DNA of 64,000 bases from positions 62,001 to 126,000 of the forward strand of contig NZ_BSTS01000010.1 in NCBI RefSeq assembly GCF_030269665.1, written 5' to 3'. The notes beneath the pieces were generated by a model. The model saw nothing but the letters and a program-made list of their open reading frames with translations. It had not been told where the DNA came from and did not search any database. The stretch is from Actinomycetospora sp. NBRC 106375 (GTDB taxonomy: Bacteria > Actinomycetota > Actinomycetes > Mycobacteriales > Pseudonocardiaceae). The position numbers and the translations under genes are program-made. The stretch's first letter is position 1. Each line of letters begins with the position of its first letter. This document shows positions 11,106 to 20,364 of this stretch, in pieces.

Positions 11106-12724
11106 GGGTCCATGGTCCCAGGACCCGCGCCGCGGTCCGGTGACCCGCCCGTCGGCGGGCCGCCCGGCGGGTTCGGGGCCCGCCCGCCCCGGACCGTGCC
11201 GTCCGGGCCGTCGGACGCGTCGCGGCGTGGGCCGCGCAGCGACGGCGTGCCGCCGGTGTCGCCGCGCCAGCGCGCGAGACGACCGGACCGGTCGACCGAG
11301 CGCAGCCGGTCCTCGGCGGCCGCCCGCGCGGTCTCGGTGGTGACGACGAGCAGCTGGTCGCCCTCCTGGATGCGGCTCGCGCCCTGCGGGGTGAAGCTCG
11401 TGCCGTCCCGGACGACGAGGCTCAGCCCGGACCCCTCGGGCAGGCGCAGCTCCCGGACGTAGACGCCGTGCATCTTCGAGCCGACGGGCACCGTCATCTG
11501 CAGGAGGTCGGCGCGCAGGGTGTCGAGGGGTGCGGCATCGACCTCGATCTCCTCGACCCGCGAGCCGCCGGCGAGCCCGAGGACGCGGGCCACGAGCGGC
11601 AGCGTCGTGCCCTGCACGAGCACGAGCACCACGACGAGCACGAACACCGCGTCGACGAGCGCCTGCGCGCCGGCGACGCCCTCGGTCAGCGGGATGAGGG
11701 CGAGCACGATCGGCACCGCGCCGCGCAGCCCCGCCCAGGACAGGAAGGCCTGCTCCCGCCAGGGCACCCGGAGCCCGATCGACGCGGCCAGCACCGACAG
11801 CGGCCGGGCCGCGAGCGTCAGGACGGCGCCGGCGATCAGCGCGGGCACGACCGCGTCGCCGAGGCGGTCCGGGGACACGAAGAGCCCGAGCAGCACGAAC
11901 AGCCCGATCTGGGCGAGCCAGCCGAGGCCCTCGGCGAACGACCGGGTGCCCTCGCGGTGGGGCAGCGTCGAGTTCCCGAGGACGAGCGCGGCGACGTAGG
12001 TGGCGAGCAGGCCGGAGGCGTGCAGCAGCTGCGCCGAGGCGAACGCGAGCACGCAGACCGCGAGCGTGGCGAGCGGGTAGAGGCCGGTCGCGGGCAGGGC
12101 GGCGCGGCGCAGCCCCAGGGCGCCCAGCCGACCCAGCGCCGCGCCGAGCAGCCCGCCGAGGGCGAGCTCGTAGACGACGAGCAGCGGGTCGAGCCAGGTC
12201 AGCGTGGCCGCCGACGACAGGAGCACCACGGCGAGGAACACCGGCGCGTCGTTGAGTCCGGACTCCAGCTCCAGCGCGCCGACCAGCCGTCCTCCGAGAC
12301 CGAGGTTGCGCAGCACGCTGAACACCGCGGCGGCGTCGGTCGACGAGAGCACCGCGCCCCAGAGGAACGCGACGCGCAGGTCGAGCCCGAGCAGTGCCCA
12401 GAGCGCCAGGCCGGTGACGCCGATGCTGACCGCGACGGCGACCGTGGAGAGCGCGACCCCGAGACCCAGGGCGGGGCGCACGGTGGTCCAGCGGGTCGAG
12501 AGCCCGCCGTCGGCGAGGATGAGGACGAGCGCGGCGATCCCCAGCGCCTGCGTGAGCGCGGCGTCGTCGAACCGGATGCCGAGCCCGGACTCGCCGAGCG
12601 CGACGCCGATCGCCAGGTAGATCAGCAGCGAGGGGAGGCCGACGCGCGTCGAGACCCGGACCGCCAGCACCGCCACGAGCACGACGCCCGCGCCGATCCC
12701 GAGCAGGAGGGGCAGCTGGTCCAC
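11102..12724 (-). CDS. CPA1-type potassium/sodium-proton antiporter with C-terminal RCK domain
   Basis: About a dozen hydrophobic segments fill residues 1-390, with the membrane-core motif [15 protein letters not shown], which holds the ion-binding Asp of the NhaP/CPA1 family. A cytosolic TrkA-C (RCK_C) domain follows ([20 protein letters not shown]), typical of NhaP2/CvrA-like K(+)/H(+) antiporters. About 540 aa. The GTG at 12724 is preferred over 12733, since the GGGGAGGGGG site abuts the earlier GTG but is 8 bases from the later one. It exchanges cations for protons in pH and osmotic control; ion preference cannot be read from sequence. Confidence 0.85.
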   Translation of the reverse strand: MDQLPLLLGIGAGVVLVAVLAVRVSTRVGLPSLLIYLAIGVALGESGLGIRFDDAALTQALGIAALVLILADGGLSTRWTTVRPALGLGVALSTVAVAVSIGVTGLALWALLGLDLRVAFLWGAVLSSTDAAAVFSVLRNLGLGGRLVGALELESGLNDAPVFLAVVLLSSAATLTWLDPLLVVYELALGGLLGAALGRLGALGLRRAALPATGLYPLATLAVCVLAFASAQLLHASGLLATYVAALVLGNSTLPHREGTRSFAEGLGWLAQIGLFVLLGLFVSPDRLGDAVVPALIAGAVLTLAARPLSVLAASIGLRVPWREQAFLSWAGLRGAVPIVLALIPLTEGVAGAQALVDAVFVLVVVLVLVQGTTLPLVARVLGLAGGSRVEEIEVDAAPLDTLRADLLQMTVPVGSKMHGVYVRELRLPEGSGLSLVVRDGTSFTPQGASRIQEGDQLLVVTTETARAAAEDRLRSVDRSGRLARWRGDTGGTPSLRGPRRDASDGPDGTVRGGRAPNPPGGPPTGGSPDRGAGPGTMDP

Positions 12725-12754
12725 GCGTCGCACCCCCTCCCCAGCGGAGGCACG

Positions 12755-12760
12755 ACCCTA
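12755..12760 (-). promoter_or_regulatory. -10 box of the antiporter-lspA-rluD unit
   Basis: TAGGGT on the minus strand lies about 30 bases before the GTG, placing the transcript start near 12748 and leaving room for the ribosome-binding site. Confidence 0.5.
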
Positions 12761-12851
12761 GCGAGCGGGCAGCAACCGGACGGGCGCGGATCTCGGGTCG
12801 GTGAGGCGGTTCACGCCCGCCACCGACGGCCCGGGCGTCGCGCCGGCGGCC

Positions 12852-14654
12852 TCAGCCGCGGCTGTCGGCGCTCTGCGCCCCGGTGAGCGCCGTGACCGGC
12901 GTGCACCAGGAGCACCCGGTGAACCCCAGCTCGACCGCCTCGGAGGCGGGCAGCGGGATCACCTCGCGGCCGTAGAGGTAGCTGCAGCGCCCGAGGTGGA
13001 ACAGCGGCTCCTCGTCGATCACCAGGACCTCGTCGTCGAGACCGGCGGCCGCCTGGCGGGTGGCGTCGTCGACGACCTCCTCCTCCGGCGGGGCGGCCGG
13101 AGGCGGGGGCGGCGGGGCCCCGCCGGGCGGCATCCCGCCGGGCGGACGGCCGGGGACCTGGCCCGCGGGGCCGCCGGGCGGCGGACCGCCGGGGGGCATG
13201 CCGCCGGGCTGACCGGGAGCACCGGGACGGCCCGGGCCTCCGGGTGCTCCGGGTGCTCCGGGTGCTCCGGGTGCTCCGGGTGCTCCGGGTGCTCCGGGTG
13301 CTCCGGGTGCGCCGGGTGCTCCGGGTGCGCCGGGAGCACCGGGTGCGCCGGCAGCTCCGGGCGGCGGGCCGCCGTTCGGGGCCGCGCCGTCCGCGGGGGC
13401 CTGGCGCATGCGGGCGATGTCGCCCATCTCGAGGCGCGTGGTGGCGGCGTCGTCCCCGTCGCTGCCGGGGCGTCCCGACGCGGCGGCGGCAGCGCCCGCG
13501 GCGGCGGCAGCGCCGCCCACGCCTGCCACGGCGGCCCCGGCCGCGGGTCCACCCGCCGTGCCGTTGCCGGGTGCGGTCCCGGCGGGCGCGCCGTCACCTG
13601 CCGCCCGACCGGGAGTGCTCCCGGAGGGCACCTGACCGGGAGGGGCCTGACCCGCCGCCGTGCCGGAGGACGCCGTGCCGGCGGCGGGAGCACCCGGCGA
13701 GCGCGTGTCCGCGGGACGGGCGTCGGCGGGCGCGCCGGACGCGGCCGGCGTGCCGCCCAGCCGGGCCTCGGCGGGCGTGCCGGCCAGCGGCAGCATGCCG
13801 AGCACGAGCGCGCCGCGAGGAGCCCCGGGCGCGCGGGAGGTCTCGGTGCTGAGTCGCGACGTGGGAGTGGCCCAGCGTGTCCGGGGAGACGGGCCGGCCG
13901 GACCGCTCGGGGTCCCCGACGCCGGTGGCGCCGACGAGGCGGGCGCTCCGGGCGGGCCCGCCCCGCGCCCGGCTCCGTTGCCCGAGCCCTGCGATGCGGC
14001 GGCTGCTCCGGCCGCGCCGGCGGCGAGCCCTGCCGCCCCGACCGCTCCGGCCGTTCCCGCCGCCGTGTACCGGCCGCCACGCTCGTCCTGACCGCGCGCG
14101 CCCTCCGGTGCCTTCTCCGCGTCGGGCCTGCGCGTGACCTCCGTGGCCTGCGAACCCTGCGGTGCCTGTCCCGGTGACGTGCCGACGGTGGCCGTCGCGG
14201 CCTCCGGGACACCGGGGGGACGCCCCGTGCCCGGCGCGCCGGGACCACCCGGGCCCGCGGGGCCGCCCGGCGACCCCTGCGGCGGAGCACCGGGCGGACG
14301 CCCGCCGGGCGGCGGGCCGCCCACCGGCTGTGCCGAGCCCTCCGGAGAGCCCTGCCCCGGGGCCGAGGAGTGTGGCCCCGGAGCGAAACCGGAGGGCGCG
14401 GACGACGGGGACGACGTGGTCGAGGCGGAGCCCGGCGCGGACGACCCCGACGAGGCCGGTGCCGCGGCGCCGACGGCGTCGCGACGGCTCTCCCGCGAGC
14501 GCCGGCGTCGACGGACGACGTCGGCGACCAGGAGGACGGCGGCCAGCACGCTGGCGACCACCGAGCCCCAGGCCCACGTGGCCACCGAGGTGACCACGGC
14601 CACCACGAGGAGCCCGAAGGCGATCAGCACACAGAGCAGGACGAGGAGCAGCAC
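12852..14654 (-). CDS. Membrane protein with collagen-like Gly-Ala-Pro repeats and C-terminal Cys motif
   Basis: A 600-aa protein. Two hydrophobic segments at the N-terminus (about residues 1-45) are followed by RRRRRSRESRR. A long low-complexity region rich in Gly, Pro, Ala and Ser then includes a run of twelve GAP triplets. A conserved-looking C-terminal domain of about 75 residues has CSYLYGREVIP and GFTGCSWCTPV. Its pattern, Cys... hydrophobic IP...EA.ELGFTGCSWC.P, looks like a small metal- or redox-binding module. Function is unknown. It is downstream of wag31 on the same strand (65 bp), so a role near the growing pole or septum is a guess from context. Start is GTG with GGGGG upstream. 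Confidence 0.75.
   Translation of the reverse strand: MLLLVLLCVLIAFGLLVVAVVTSVATWAWGSVVASVLAAVLLVADVVRRRRRSRESRRDAVGAAAPASSGSSAPGSASTTSSPSSAPSGFAPGPHSSAPGQGSPEGSAQPVGGPPPGGRPPGAPPQGSPGGPAGPGGPGAPGTGRPPGVPEAATATVGTSPGQAPQGSQATEVTRRPDAEKAPEGARGQDERGGRYTAAGTAGAVGAAGLAAGAAGAAAASQGSGNGAGRGAGPPGAPASSAPPASGTPSGPAGPSPRTRWATPTSRLSTETSRAPGAPRGALVLGMLPLAGTPAEARLGGTPAASGAPADARPADTRSPGAPAAGTASSGTAAGQAPPGQVPSGSTPGRAAGDGAPAGTAPGNGTAGGPAAGAAVAGVGGAAAAAGAAAAASGRPGSDGDDAATTRLEMGDIARMRQAPADGAAPNGGPPPGAAGAPGAPGAPGAPGAPGAPGAPGAPGAPGAPGAPGAPGGPGRPGAPGQPGGMPPGGPPPGGPAGQVPGRPPGGMPPGGAPPPPPPAAPPEEEVVDDATRQAAAGLDDEVLVIDEEPLFHLGRCSYLYGREVIPLPASEAVELGFTGCSWCTPVTALTGAQSADSRG
13242..13349. repeat. 9-bp tandem repeat, twelve units
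   Basis: GGGTGCTCC occurs seven times without change at 13242-13304, followed by five variant units to 13349. On the minus strand each unit encodes Gly-Ala-Pro. Pure copies next to variants suggest recent slippage expansion. Confidence 0.9.
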
Positions 14655-14719
14655 GATCGGACCCCCGACTCAGGGCCACGAGCCCGCGCACGCCATCGCG
14701 CGCGGGCCGGCGGCGGCCG

Positions 14720-15649
14720 TCAGCTGCCGGCTTCGGCTCGCGAGCCGTAGCCGCTGGTCGCGTACCCGCCGCTGCCGTTGCGGCCGTTGTCCGGCGCCGC
14801 GGAGCCCCGACCGTCGAGGTCGCGCAGCTGCGACTCGAGGTAGGTCTTCAGGCGGGTCCGGTACTCGCGTTCGAAGGTGCGCAGCTCGTCGATCTTCTTC
14901 TCGAGCCCGCCCTTCTGCTGCTCGATGAGGCTGATCGTCTCGTTGTGCTTGCGCTGGGCGTCGCGCTCGAGGGTCGACGCCTTGTCGCGCGCCTGCCGCT
15001 CCAGCGTCTCGGCGCGGGTGCGCGCGTCGTTGAGCATGGTCTCGGCGCGGGTGCGCGCCTCGTTGACCATGCTGTCGGACTTGGTGCGCGCCTCGGAGAG
15101 GAGCTGCTCGGACTTGGTGCGCGCGTCGGCGAGCATCCCGTCGGCCTCGGACTTGGCCTCGGCGGTGAGCCGGTCGGCCATCTCCTGGGCGAGCCCGAGG
15201 ACCTTGGCGGCCTGCACGTGGTGGTCACCGCCGGCGCCGCCGCCCTGCTGCTCGGACATCCCGAACGGCGGCGGGGAGACCGCCTGGGTGACCGGCTGCG
15301 GCTGCTGCTGGGGCTGCTGCGGCGGCATCGGCTGCTGCACGGTGCGGGGGGCGTCCTCCACGGGACGCGCCGGCGGCGGGGCCGAGACCTGCGTGGCCGG
15401 CCCGGAGCTCTGGCTCGGGGCGGACGCGGCCTTGCTGCGGGCGTCGTCGAGGTCCGCGTGCGCGGACGAGAGCTGCTGCTCGAGCTGCTCGACCTGCTCG
15501 CGGAGGTCGTTGTTCTCCTCCAGCAGGCGACCGAGCTCAGCCTCGACGAGGTCGAGGAAAGCGTCGACCTCGTCCTCGTTGTAGCCCCTTTTCCCGATCG
15601 GCGGCTTGCTGAACGCGACGTTGTGAACGTCGGCGGGGGTCAGCGGCAT
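14720..15649 (-). CDS. wag31: DivIVA/Wag31 polar growth scaffold
   Basis: A coiled-coil protein that marks curved membrane at poles and septa and directs wall synthesis in actinobacteria. The N-terminal DivIVA domain ([20 protein letters not shown], then [15 protein letters not shown]) holds the membrane-binding tip. A coiled coil lies at residues 35-72, a Pro/Gln-rich linker at 78-140 and a second coil at 145-275. The second coil contains about seven consecutive 11-residue units (for example [22 protein letters not shown]), residues 163-240. 309 aa. Ribosome-binding site TTGAGGAGATCCG. It has its own upstream region of 553 bp instead of direct coupling to sepF. Confidence 0.96.
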   Translation of the reverse strand: MPLTPADVHNVAFSKPPIGKRGYNEDEVDAFLDLVEAELGRLLEENNDLREQVEQLEQQLSSAHADLDDARSKAASAPSQSSGPATQVSAPPPARPVEDAPRTVQQPMPPQQPQQQPQPVTQAVSPPPFGMSEQQGGGAGGDHHVQAAKVLGLAQEMADRLTAEAKSEADGMLADARTKSEQLLSEARTKSDSMVNEARTRAETMLNDARTRAETLERQARDKASTLERDAQRKHNETISLIEQQKGGLEKKIDELRTFEREYRTRLKTYLESQLRDLDGRGSAAPDNGRNGSGGYATSGYGSRAEAGS

Positions 15650-15716
15650 CGGATCTCCTCAAGCACTCCTCGGCTGCGGAACCCCAGGTACCTCGGGCTC
15701 TTCGAGCTCCGCGACC

Positions 15717-15736
15717 CGCAGAGTATGACCTCTGCG
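15717..15736 (-). promoter_or_regulatory. Inverted repeat overlapping a candidate wag31 -10 box
   Basis: CGCAGAG and CTCTGCG are perfectly complementary across a 6-nt spacer, and the minus strand of this stretch contains TACTCT, about 70-80 bases before the wag31 ATG. It could be an operator; no regulator is known to me for it. Confidence 0.4.
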
Positions 15737-16117
15737 AGCGACAGAACCATAATGGACGGGTCCAGTGACGCGCTGCCCACAACGCTCGAATGGTGACGCA
15801 GCGCCACGAGCGGGGCCCGCGAAACCCACAGACCTACCGATTATCGCGGCCGGTAGCGATCCGCCGGTCGGGTCGTGACGTTCCGTGTCCCTCTACGTGC
15901 GGTGACAGGAGCGGATCCCGGGATCGTCGGGCCTCGAGGGCCTGTCGGGATGCGCTCGGCGCACCCAGGACGCCATCCGGCGCGCCGCAGCGCACATCCC
16001 CCGATCGGCCGCGTGGCGCGACGTGTCGATCAGGCCCGGGAGCAGGGCGGGAGCCCGTGAGGAGCATCGCTCGGCGGCCCGTGGATGTGACACCACTCGC
16101 GTCACCGGACCACCCGC

Positions 16118-16146
16118 GGCCGCCGTCCGGAGGACCGGCGGCGGCC
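16118..16146 (-). terminator. Terminator-like hairpin after sepF
   Basis: GGCCGCCG pairs with CGGCGGCC-type sequence over about 10 bp around a 9-nt loop, starting about 55 bp past the sepF stop. Confidence 0.5.
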
Positions 16147-16202
16147 GTGAGGACCAGCAGGGTGCCAGAGCCCCGCGACCTGCTGTCGCAGGGGTCGGGC
16201 TC

Positions 16203-17114
16203 CTAGGACGTCGAGGCGTAGTTCTTCTCCGCCAGCTTGCGGCGGTCCGACGCCGAGACCTCGACGTTCGGCGGTGAGAGCAGGAACACGCGGTTGGTGA
16301 CCTTCTCGATGGAGCCCCGCATCGCGAAGGCCAGACCGGCGGCGAAGTCGACCAGACGCTTGGCCGCGACGTCGTCCATCTCGGTCAAGTTCAAGATCAC
16401 CGGAATGCCGTCGCGGTAGCGCTCACCGATGAGGCGCGCCTCGTTGTAGCTCTTGGGCTGCAGCGAGGTGATCTCGGCCGGCGCGCTCTGCGGGTCGTCG
16501 GCGGCGGACGACGAGGCGGCGGCCGGCGTCGCCGGGGTCGGCGCGGCCTTCAGCGGAGCCGGCGCCGGCGAGGACGCCGCGGCGGCCGCCGTGGCCACGG
16601 ACGACGACGAGGAGAAGGAGGTCGTCGCCGACGACAGCGACGGCGGCGTCCGGTGCGTCGGGCGCACCGACGTGTGGCTCGGGCCCGTGTTGGCCGCCCA
16701 GCTCCGGCCGCGCCCCGCGGTGCGGGGCACGGTCTCGGTGGCCGCGTCGTCGTCGCGGCGGATCTCGGCGACCTCCGGGTCCCGCGGTCGCGGCGTGCGC
16801 CGCTCGCGCGAGTCCTCGTAGCGGTCGTACCGGTCGTCGCGCGCGTCCCGGGACTCCCGGTCGTAGCGCTCGTCGGCGGCGCGACCGCGGGACTCACGGC
16901 CGTAGCGGTCGTAGGAGGAGTCGTAACCGCCGTCGTATGCGTCGTAGCGGTCGTCGTAGCGGTCGCTCCCGTAGCGGTGCCGGTCCGAGGAGTGGCGGTC
17001 GAGCGGGTGCCGGTCACGCCCGTCGTACCGGTCGTCGTCGTAACCGTCGTACGAGTCCAGTTCGTCGGCCGGGACCATGCCGAAGTACGCCTTCACGCGG
17101 TGCAGAGTGGTCAT
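16203..17114 (-). CDS. sepF: SepF, membrane anchor for FtsZ, with a long Arg-Tyr-Asp linker
   Basis: SepF tethers FtsZ to the membrane; actinobacteria lack FtsA and depend on it. The N-terminus has the amphipathic membrane-binding helix ([15 protein letters not shown]). The C-terminal SepF core spans about residues 205-295 ([47 protein letters not shown]). The linker between them is unusually long and odd: residues 20-110 are rich in RYD, RYDR and SYD units, then Ala/Ser/Thr-rich sequence to about 200. 303 aa compared with about 220-240 in mycobacteria. GGGGAGACGG precedes the ATG. 84 bp separate it from yggS. Confidence 0.95.
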   Translation of the reverse strand: MTTLHRVKAYFGMVPADELDSYDGYDDDRYDGRDRHPLDRHSSDRHRYGSDRYDDRYDAYDGGYDSSYDRYGRESRGRAADERYDRESRDARDDRYDRYEDSRERRTPRPRDPEVAEIRRDDDAATETVPRTAGRGRSWAANTGPSHTSVRPTHRTPPSLSSATTSFSSSSSVATAAAAASSPAPAPLKAAPTPATPAAASSSAADDPQSAPAEITSLQPKSYNEARLIGERYRDGIPVILNLTEMDDVAAKRLVDFAAGLAFAMRGSIEKVTNRVFLLSPPNVEVSASDRRKLAEKNYASTS

Positions 17115-17198
17115 GGCCGTCTCCCCTGTCCGACGGGGACCCCGCGCTCCACACGCGGTGAGTCACATCCGTGTCGTTCACTCACACGGAACGCTAGC

Positions 17199-17954
17199 TC
17201 ACCGTCGGCCGAGCAAGGCCGTTCCGACACGCACGCACGTCGACCCGTGCGCGATGGCGGCCTCGAGATCCCCCGACATCCCCGCGGACAGGGCGGAGGC
17301 GCGCGGGTGCGCCGCGCGTACCCCCTCGGCCACCTCCCACACCGTGGCGAACGCCTCCGCCGGCTCGACGTCCTGGGGTGCCACCGCCATCACGCCGCCG
17401 AGGTGCAGGTGATCACACGCGGCGACCCGGTCGGCGAGGTCCGGCACGTCGGCGACCGGCGCGCCGCCCCGGCCGGGGTCGGCGTCGACGCTCACCTGGA
17501 TCAGCACCTCGAGCGGGTCGGACCGCTCCCCCGCGTCGACGGCCTTCGCGGCCGCGGCCTCGAGCGCGTCGACGAGGCGCGCGGAGTCGACCGAGTCGAC
17601 GGCGTGGGACCACCGCACGAGGCTGCGGGCCTTGTTGCGCTGCAGCCGTCCCACGACGCGCCATCGGGCCGCGGCGTCCGGGCGGAGCGCGGCGAGCTCG
17701 GCGGCCTTCGCGGCGCCCTCCTGCTCCTTGTTCTCCCCGAACGCGTCGAGGCCGAGATCGCACAGCAGCGCGACGTCGGAGGCCGGCCACGTCTTGGTCA
17801 CCGCGAGCAGCCCGACCTCGGCGGGGTCGCGGCCCGCGGCGCGCGCGGCGTCGGCGACGCGGGCGCGCACCGCGGCGAGCGCCTCGGCGAGCGCGGCCCG
17901 GCGATCGACCTCCCCGGCGTCGGCGCTCTCGGGCCTCTCCCGCGATGCCGTCAC
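17199..17954 (-). CDS. yggS: PLP homeostasis protein (YggS/PROSC family)
   Basis: A PLP-binding alanine-racemase-like barrel that buffers pyridoxal phosphate and has no known enzymatic turnover. The PLP Lys lies in LLAVTKTWPASDV; FGENKEQEGAAK, HAVDSVDSARLVDAL and the end motif LSAGMSGDLEAAIAHGSTCV are present, the last with the phosphate-binding Ser/Gly. 251 aa. The GTG at 17954 overlaps the pgeF stop as GTGA; the longer open frame upstream is a shadow of pgeF. It is a standard member of the ftsZ-sepF neighbourhood. Confidence 0.94.
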   Translation of the reverse strand: MTASRERPESADAGEVDRRAALAEALAAVRARVADAARAAGRDPAEVGLLAVTKTWPASDVALLCDLGLDAFGENKEQEGAAKAAELAALRPDAAARWRVVGRLQRNKARSLVRWSHAVDSVDSARLVDALEAAAAKAVDAGERSDPLEVLIQVSVDADPGRGGAPVADVPDLADRVAACDHLHLGGVMAVAPQDVEPAEAFATVWEVAEGVRAAHPRASALSAGMSGDLEAAIAHGSTCVRVGTALLGRR

Positions 17955-18745
17955 GGCCGCGCGTACTCCCACCACGTGACCGCGGCGAAGCGCCCGGTCG
18001 GCTGAGCGCGGCGGTGGCTGAAGAGCTGGTCGTCCTCGAACGTGCAGCGGGCGTCGGTGTCGACCCGCGTGACGCCGAGCTCGGCCAGCCGCTGGCGCAG
18101 GCCGGCGCGCAGGTCGAGACCGGGGGTGCCGACGCGGGTGGTCGCCGCACTGCCGGGCAGGGCCGCCTCCACCTCGTCGCGCATCGCCGCGGGCACCTCG
18201 TAGCACTCGCCGCACACCGCGGGCCCGAGCAGCACCTCGACGTGCCCGGGCTCGGCGCCCAGCTCGGCCATCGCTGCGAGCGTGCGGTCGAGGACGCCGT
18301 CGGCCGCCCCGCGCCGCCCGGCGTGGGCGGCGGCCACGACCCCGGCGGTGGGGTCGGCGAGCAGCACGGGCACGCAGTCGGCCACGACCACGGCCAGCGC
18401 GAGCCGCGGCTGGTCGGTGACCATCGCGTCCGCGGTCGGCGTCTCGCCGCCGGCCGATGACACCACCGCGACGTCGGTGCCGTGCACCTGGTGCATCCAG
18501 GCGACGCGGTCCGGCCCGAGGCCGATGCCGTCACCGAGGCGGCGCCGGTTGGCCGCGACCGCCGCCGGGTCGTCGCCGACGTGGTCGCCGAGGTTGAACG
18601 AGTCGTACGGCGACGCCGAGCGCCCGCCGGCCCGCGTCGTCAGGACGCGGCGGACCCGCAGCGGGGGCGCCGGCGTAGGCCCGTCGCGCGGGTCGTCGGC
18701 GCCCGCGGAGCGGGAGGCAGGTCCGGAGACGGGGCGCGCAGCCAC
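17951..18745 (-). CDS. pgeF: Polyphenol-oxidase-family peptidoglycan editing factor / purine nucleoside phosphorylase
   Basis: YfiH/LACC1 family. Metal and active-site residues are seen in WMHQVHGTDV (His), VVVADCVPVLL (Cys) and AAAHAGRRG (His). In E. coli the family removes UDP-MurNAc carrying L-Ser in place of L-Ala; other members act as adenosine/purine phosphorylases. 264 aa. It begins 4 bp after the ftsZ stop (18750) and its stop overlaps the yggS start. Position in the ftsZ unit fits a quality-control role in wall precursor supply, but that is inference. Confidence 0.92.
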   Translation of the reverse strand: MAARPVSGPASRSAGADDPRDGPTPAPPLRVRRVLTTRAGGRSASPYDSFNLGDHVGDDPAAVAANRRRLGDGIGLGPDRVAWMHQVHGTDVAVVSSAGGETPTADAMVTDQPRLALAVVVADCVPVLLADPTAGVVAAAHAGRRGAADGVLDRTLAAMAELGAEPGHVEVLLGPAVCGECYEVPAAMRDEVEAALPGSAATTRVGTPGLDLRAGLRQRLAELGVTRVDTDARCTFEDDQLFSHRRAQPTGRFAAVTWWEYARP

Positions 18746-18749
18746 GCCC

Positions 18750-20117
18750 TCAGCGTCTCATGAACGAGGGGACGTCCACGTCGTCCTCGTCCGCGCTGCG
18801 GGCCGCCGGGGTCTCCGACGACGACGCTCCCGCGGCGCCGTTCGAGGGCGCCGAGGCGGCGGCCTCCCCGGCCGGGTCGCTCGGGGCGGGGCCCGAGGAG
18901 CCCGCCCCGTTGGCACCGGGGCCCGCGGTGGCCTCGACCGCGGCGCGGTCGACCGCCGGGCGCGCCGGGACGGTGGGGGCGGCGGAGACCGCGGGCGACG
19001 GCCCGCCGGGGGTGGCGGGCGCGACCGGCGCGGTCGTGGCGCCGTTCGTGGCGCCGTTCGGGGTGCCGTTCGTCGCGCCCGGCCGGTGCACGTCCCCGGC
19101 CTGCGCCGACACCGTCGAGCTCGACGACGCGGACCCGAGCGCCTGGGGCTCGAGCTTCTTGTGCGTCGGCGACCCGGAGTCGAAGCCTGCCGCGATCACC
19201 GTCACGCGGACCTCGTCGCCGAGGGAGTCGTCGATGACCGTCCCGAAGATGATGTTCGCCTCGGGGTGGGCGGCCTCCTGGACGAGCGACGCCGCCTCGT
19301 TGATCTCGAACAGGCCGAGGTCCGACCCGCCCGCGATCGAGAGCAGCACGCCGTAGGCGCCGTCCATGCTCGCCTCGAGCAGGGGCGAGTTGATCGCCTT
19401 GCCCGCGGCCTCGACCGATCTGTTCTCGCCCCGCGCGGCCCCGATGCCCATCAAGGCGCTGCCCGCCCCGGACATGACGCTCTTGACGTCGGCGAAGTCC
19501 AGGTTGATCAGACCCGGCGTGGTGATGAGGTCGGTGATCCCCTGGACACCGGAGAGCAGGACCTCGTCCGCGCTGCGGAAGGCGTCCATGAGCGAGAGGC
19601 CCACGTCGCCGAGCTGCAGGAGCCGGTCGTTGGGGATGACGATGAGCGTGTCGCACTCGTTGCGCAGCTCGGTGATGCCGTTCTCGGCCTGGGTCGCGCG
19701 CCGCTTGCCCTCGAAGTTGAAGGGGCGCGTGACGACGCCGATCGTCAGCGCGCCGAGCTTGCGCGCGATGCTCGCCACCACCGGGGCGCCGCCGGTGCCG
19801 GTGCCGCCGCCCTCGCCGGCGGTCACGAACACCATGTCGGCGCCCTTGAGGACCTCCTCGATCTCCTCGCGGTGGTCCTCCGCGGCCCGGCGGCCCACGT
19901 CGGGCGCCGCGCCGGCGCCGAGGCCCCGGGTGAGCTCGCGGCCGACGTCGAGCTTCACGTCGGCGTCGGACATGAGGAGCGCCTGCGCGTCGGTGTTCAC
20001 CGCGATGAACTCGACGCCCTTGAGGCCGACCTCGATCATGCGGTTGACGGCGTTGACGCCGCCACCACCGATGCCGACCACCTTGATCACGGCCAGGTAG
20101 TTGTGCGGGGGCGTCAT
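18750..20117 (-). CDS. ftsZ: Cell division tubulin FtsZ
   Basis: GTPase that forms the division ring. The tubulin signature [12 protein letters not shown], the T7 loop region and NPDRLLQL-type PNDRLLQL are present. The globular core ends near residue 320. A variable linker contains repeated ATNG/PNG units ([16 protein letters not shown]), and the conserved C-terminal tail is [13 protein letters not shown], the contact site for SepF. 455 aa. The ATG at 20117 follows AAAGGCGG; the open frame continues upstream to 20237 but without homology. It is separated from ftsQ by 247 bp containing a large palindrome, so it has its own control in addition to any readthrough. Confidence 0.98.
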   Translation of the reverse strand: MTPPHNYLAVIKVVGIGGGGVNAVNRMIEVGLKGVEFIAVNTDAQALLMSDADVKLDVGRELTRGLGAGAAPDVGRRAAEDHREEIEEVLKGADMVFVTAGEGGGTGTGGAPVVASIARKLGALTIGVVTRPFNFEGKRRATQAENGITELRNECDTLIVIPNDRLLQLGDVGLSLMDAFRSADEVLLSGVQGITDLITTPGLINLDFADVKSVMSGAGSALMGIGAARGENRSVEAAGKAINSPLLEASMDGAYGVLLSIAGGSDLGLFEINEAASLVQEAAHPEANIIFGTVIDDSLGDEVRVTVIAAGFDSGSPTHKKLEPQALGSASSSSTVSAQAGDVHRPGATNGTPNGATNGATTAPVAPATPGGPSPAVSAAPTVPARPAVDRAAVEATAGPGANGAGSSGPAPSDPAGEAAASAPSNGAAGASSSETPAARSADEDDVDVPSFMRR

Positions 20118-20178
20118 GGAACCGCCTTTCGAGCTGGGTCTGGTCGACGGTCGTCGTCCGGGTCCGGCGTGTCGCGAA

Positions 20179-20211
20179 CCCTCGACCTCGAGTAGAGGTC
20201 TAGGTTGAGGG
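20179..20211 (-). promoter_or_regulatory. Nested inverted repeat upstream of ftsZ
   Basis: The outer arms CCCTCGACCT (20179-20188) and AGGTTGAGGG (20202-20211) match at 9 of 10 positions, and an inner GACCTC/GAGGTC pair lies inside. It is 62-94 bases before the ftsZ start in a short AT-richer stretch. It could be an operator or promoter element for ftsZ, which is commonly transcribed from several promoters in actinobacteria. The rest of 20118-20364 shows no further clear site apart from a TACCGT at 20236-20241. Confidence 0.5.
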
Positions 20212-20364
20212 ACTGCTGAGCTGAGCGACGTGCGCACGGTAGGCAGGCGCGGGACGGCATTTCCACGAGGCGCGCCGGGCGTGTCCCCACCTCACGGCCA
20301 TCCCGTCGCCGGGCGGTCACGACCCTCGACCCGCACTCGACGGTTGGTGGGGTCCCGGTGTCGC

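Larger units (their letters stand above)
15650..16202. other. 553-bp intergenic gap between sepF and wag31
   Basis: Relatives carry yggT (a two-TM protein of about 95 aa) here. Neither strand shows a membrane-protein reading frame; the short open frames are Arg/Pro-rich and unlike real genes. The gap holds a terminator-like hairpin after sepF (16118-16146), a perfect 12-bp palindrome GATCCCGGGATC (15914-15925), and AT-richer promoter-like sequence at 15720-15780, including TATGGT and TACTCT on the minus strand ahead of wag31. A small RNA cannot be excluded. Confidence 0.7.

Noticed and set aside
13242-13349. Possible CRISPR-like array
   Set aside because: Units of 9 bp without spacers inside a coding frame; a protein repeat (Gly-Ala-Pro), not CRISPR.
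15834-16105. Minus-strand frames of 70-77 aa in the sepF-wag31 gap as a candidate YggT
   Set aside because: No hydrophobic segments; Arg/Pro-rich and not like YggT.
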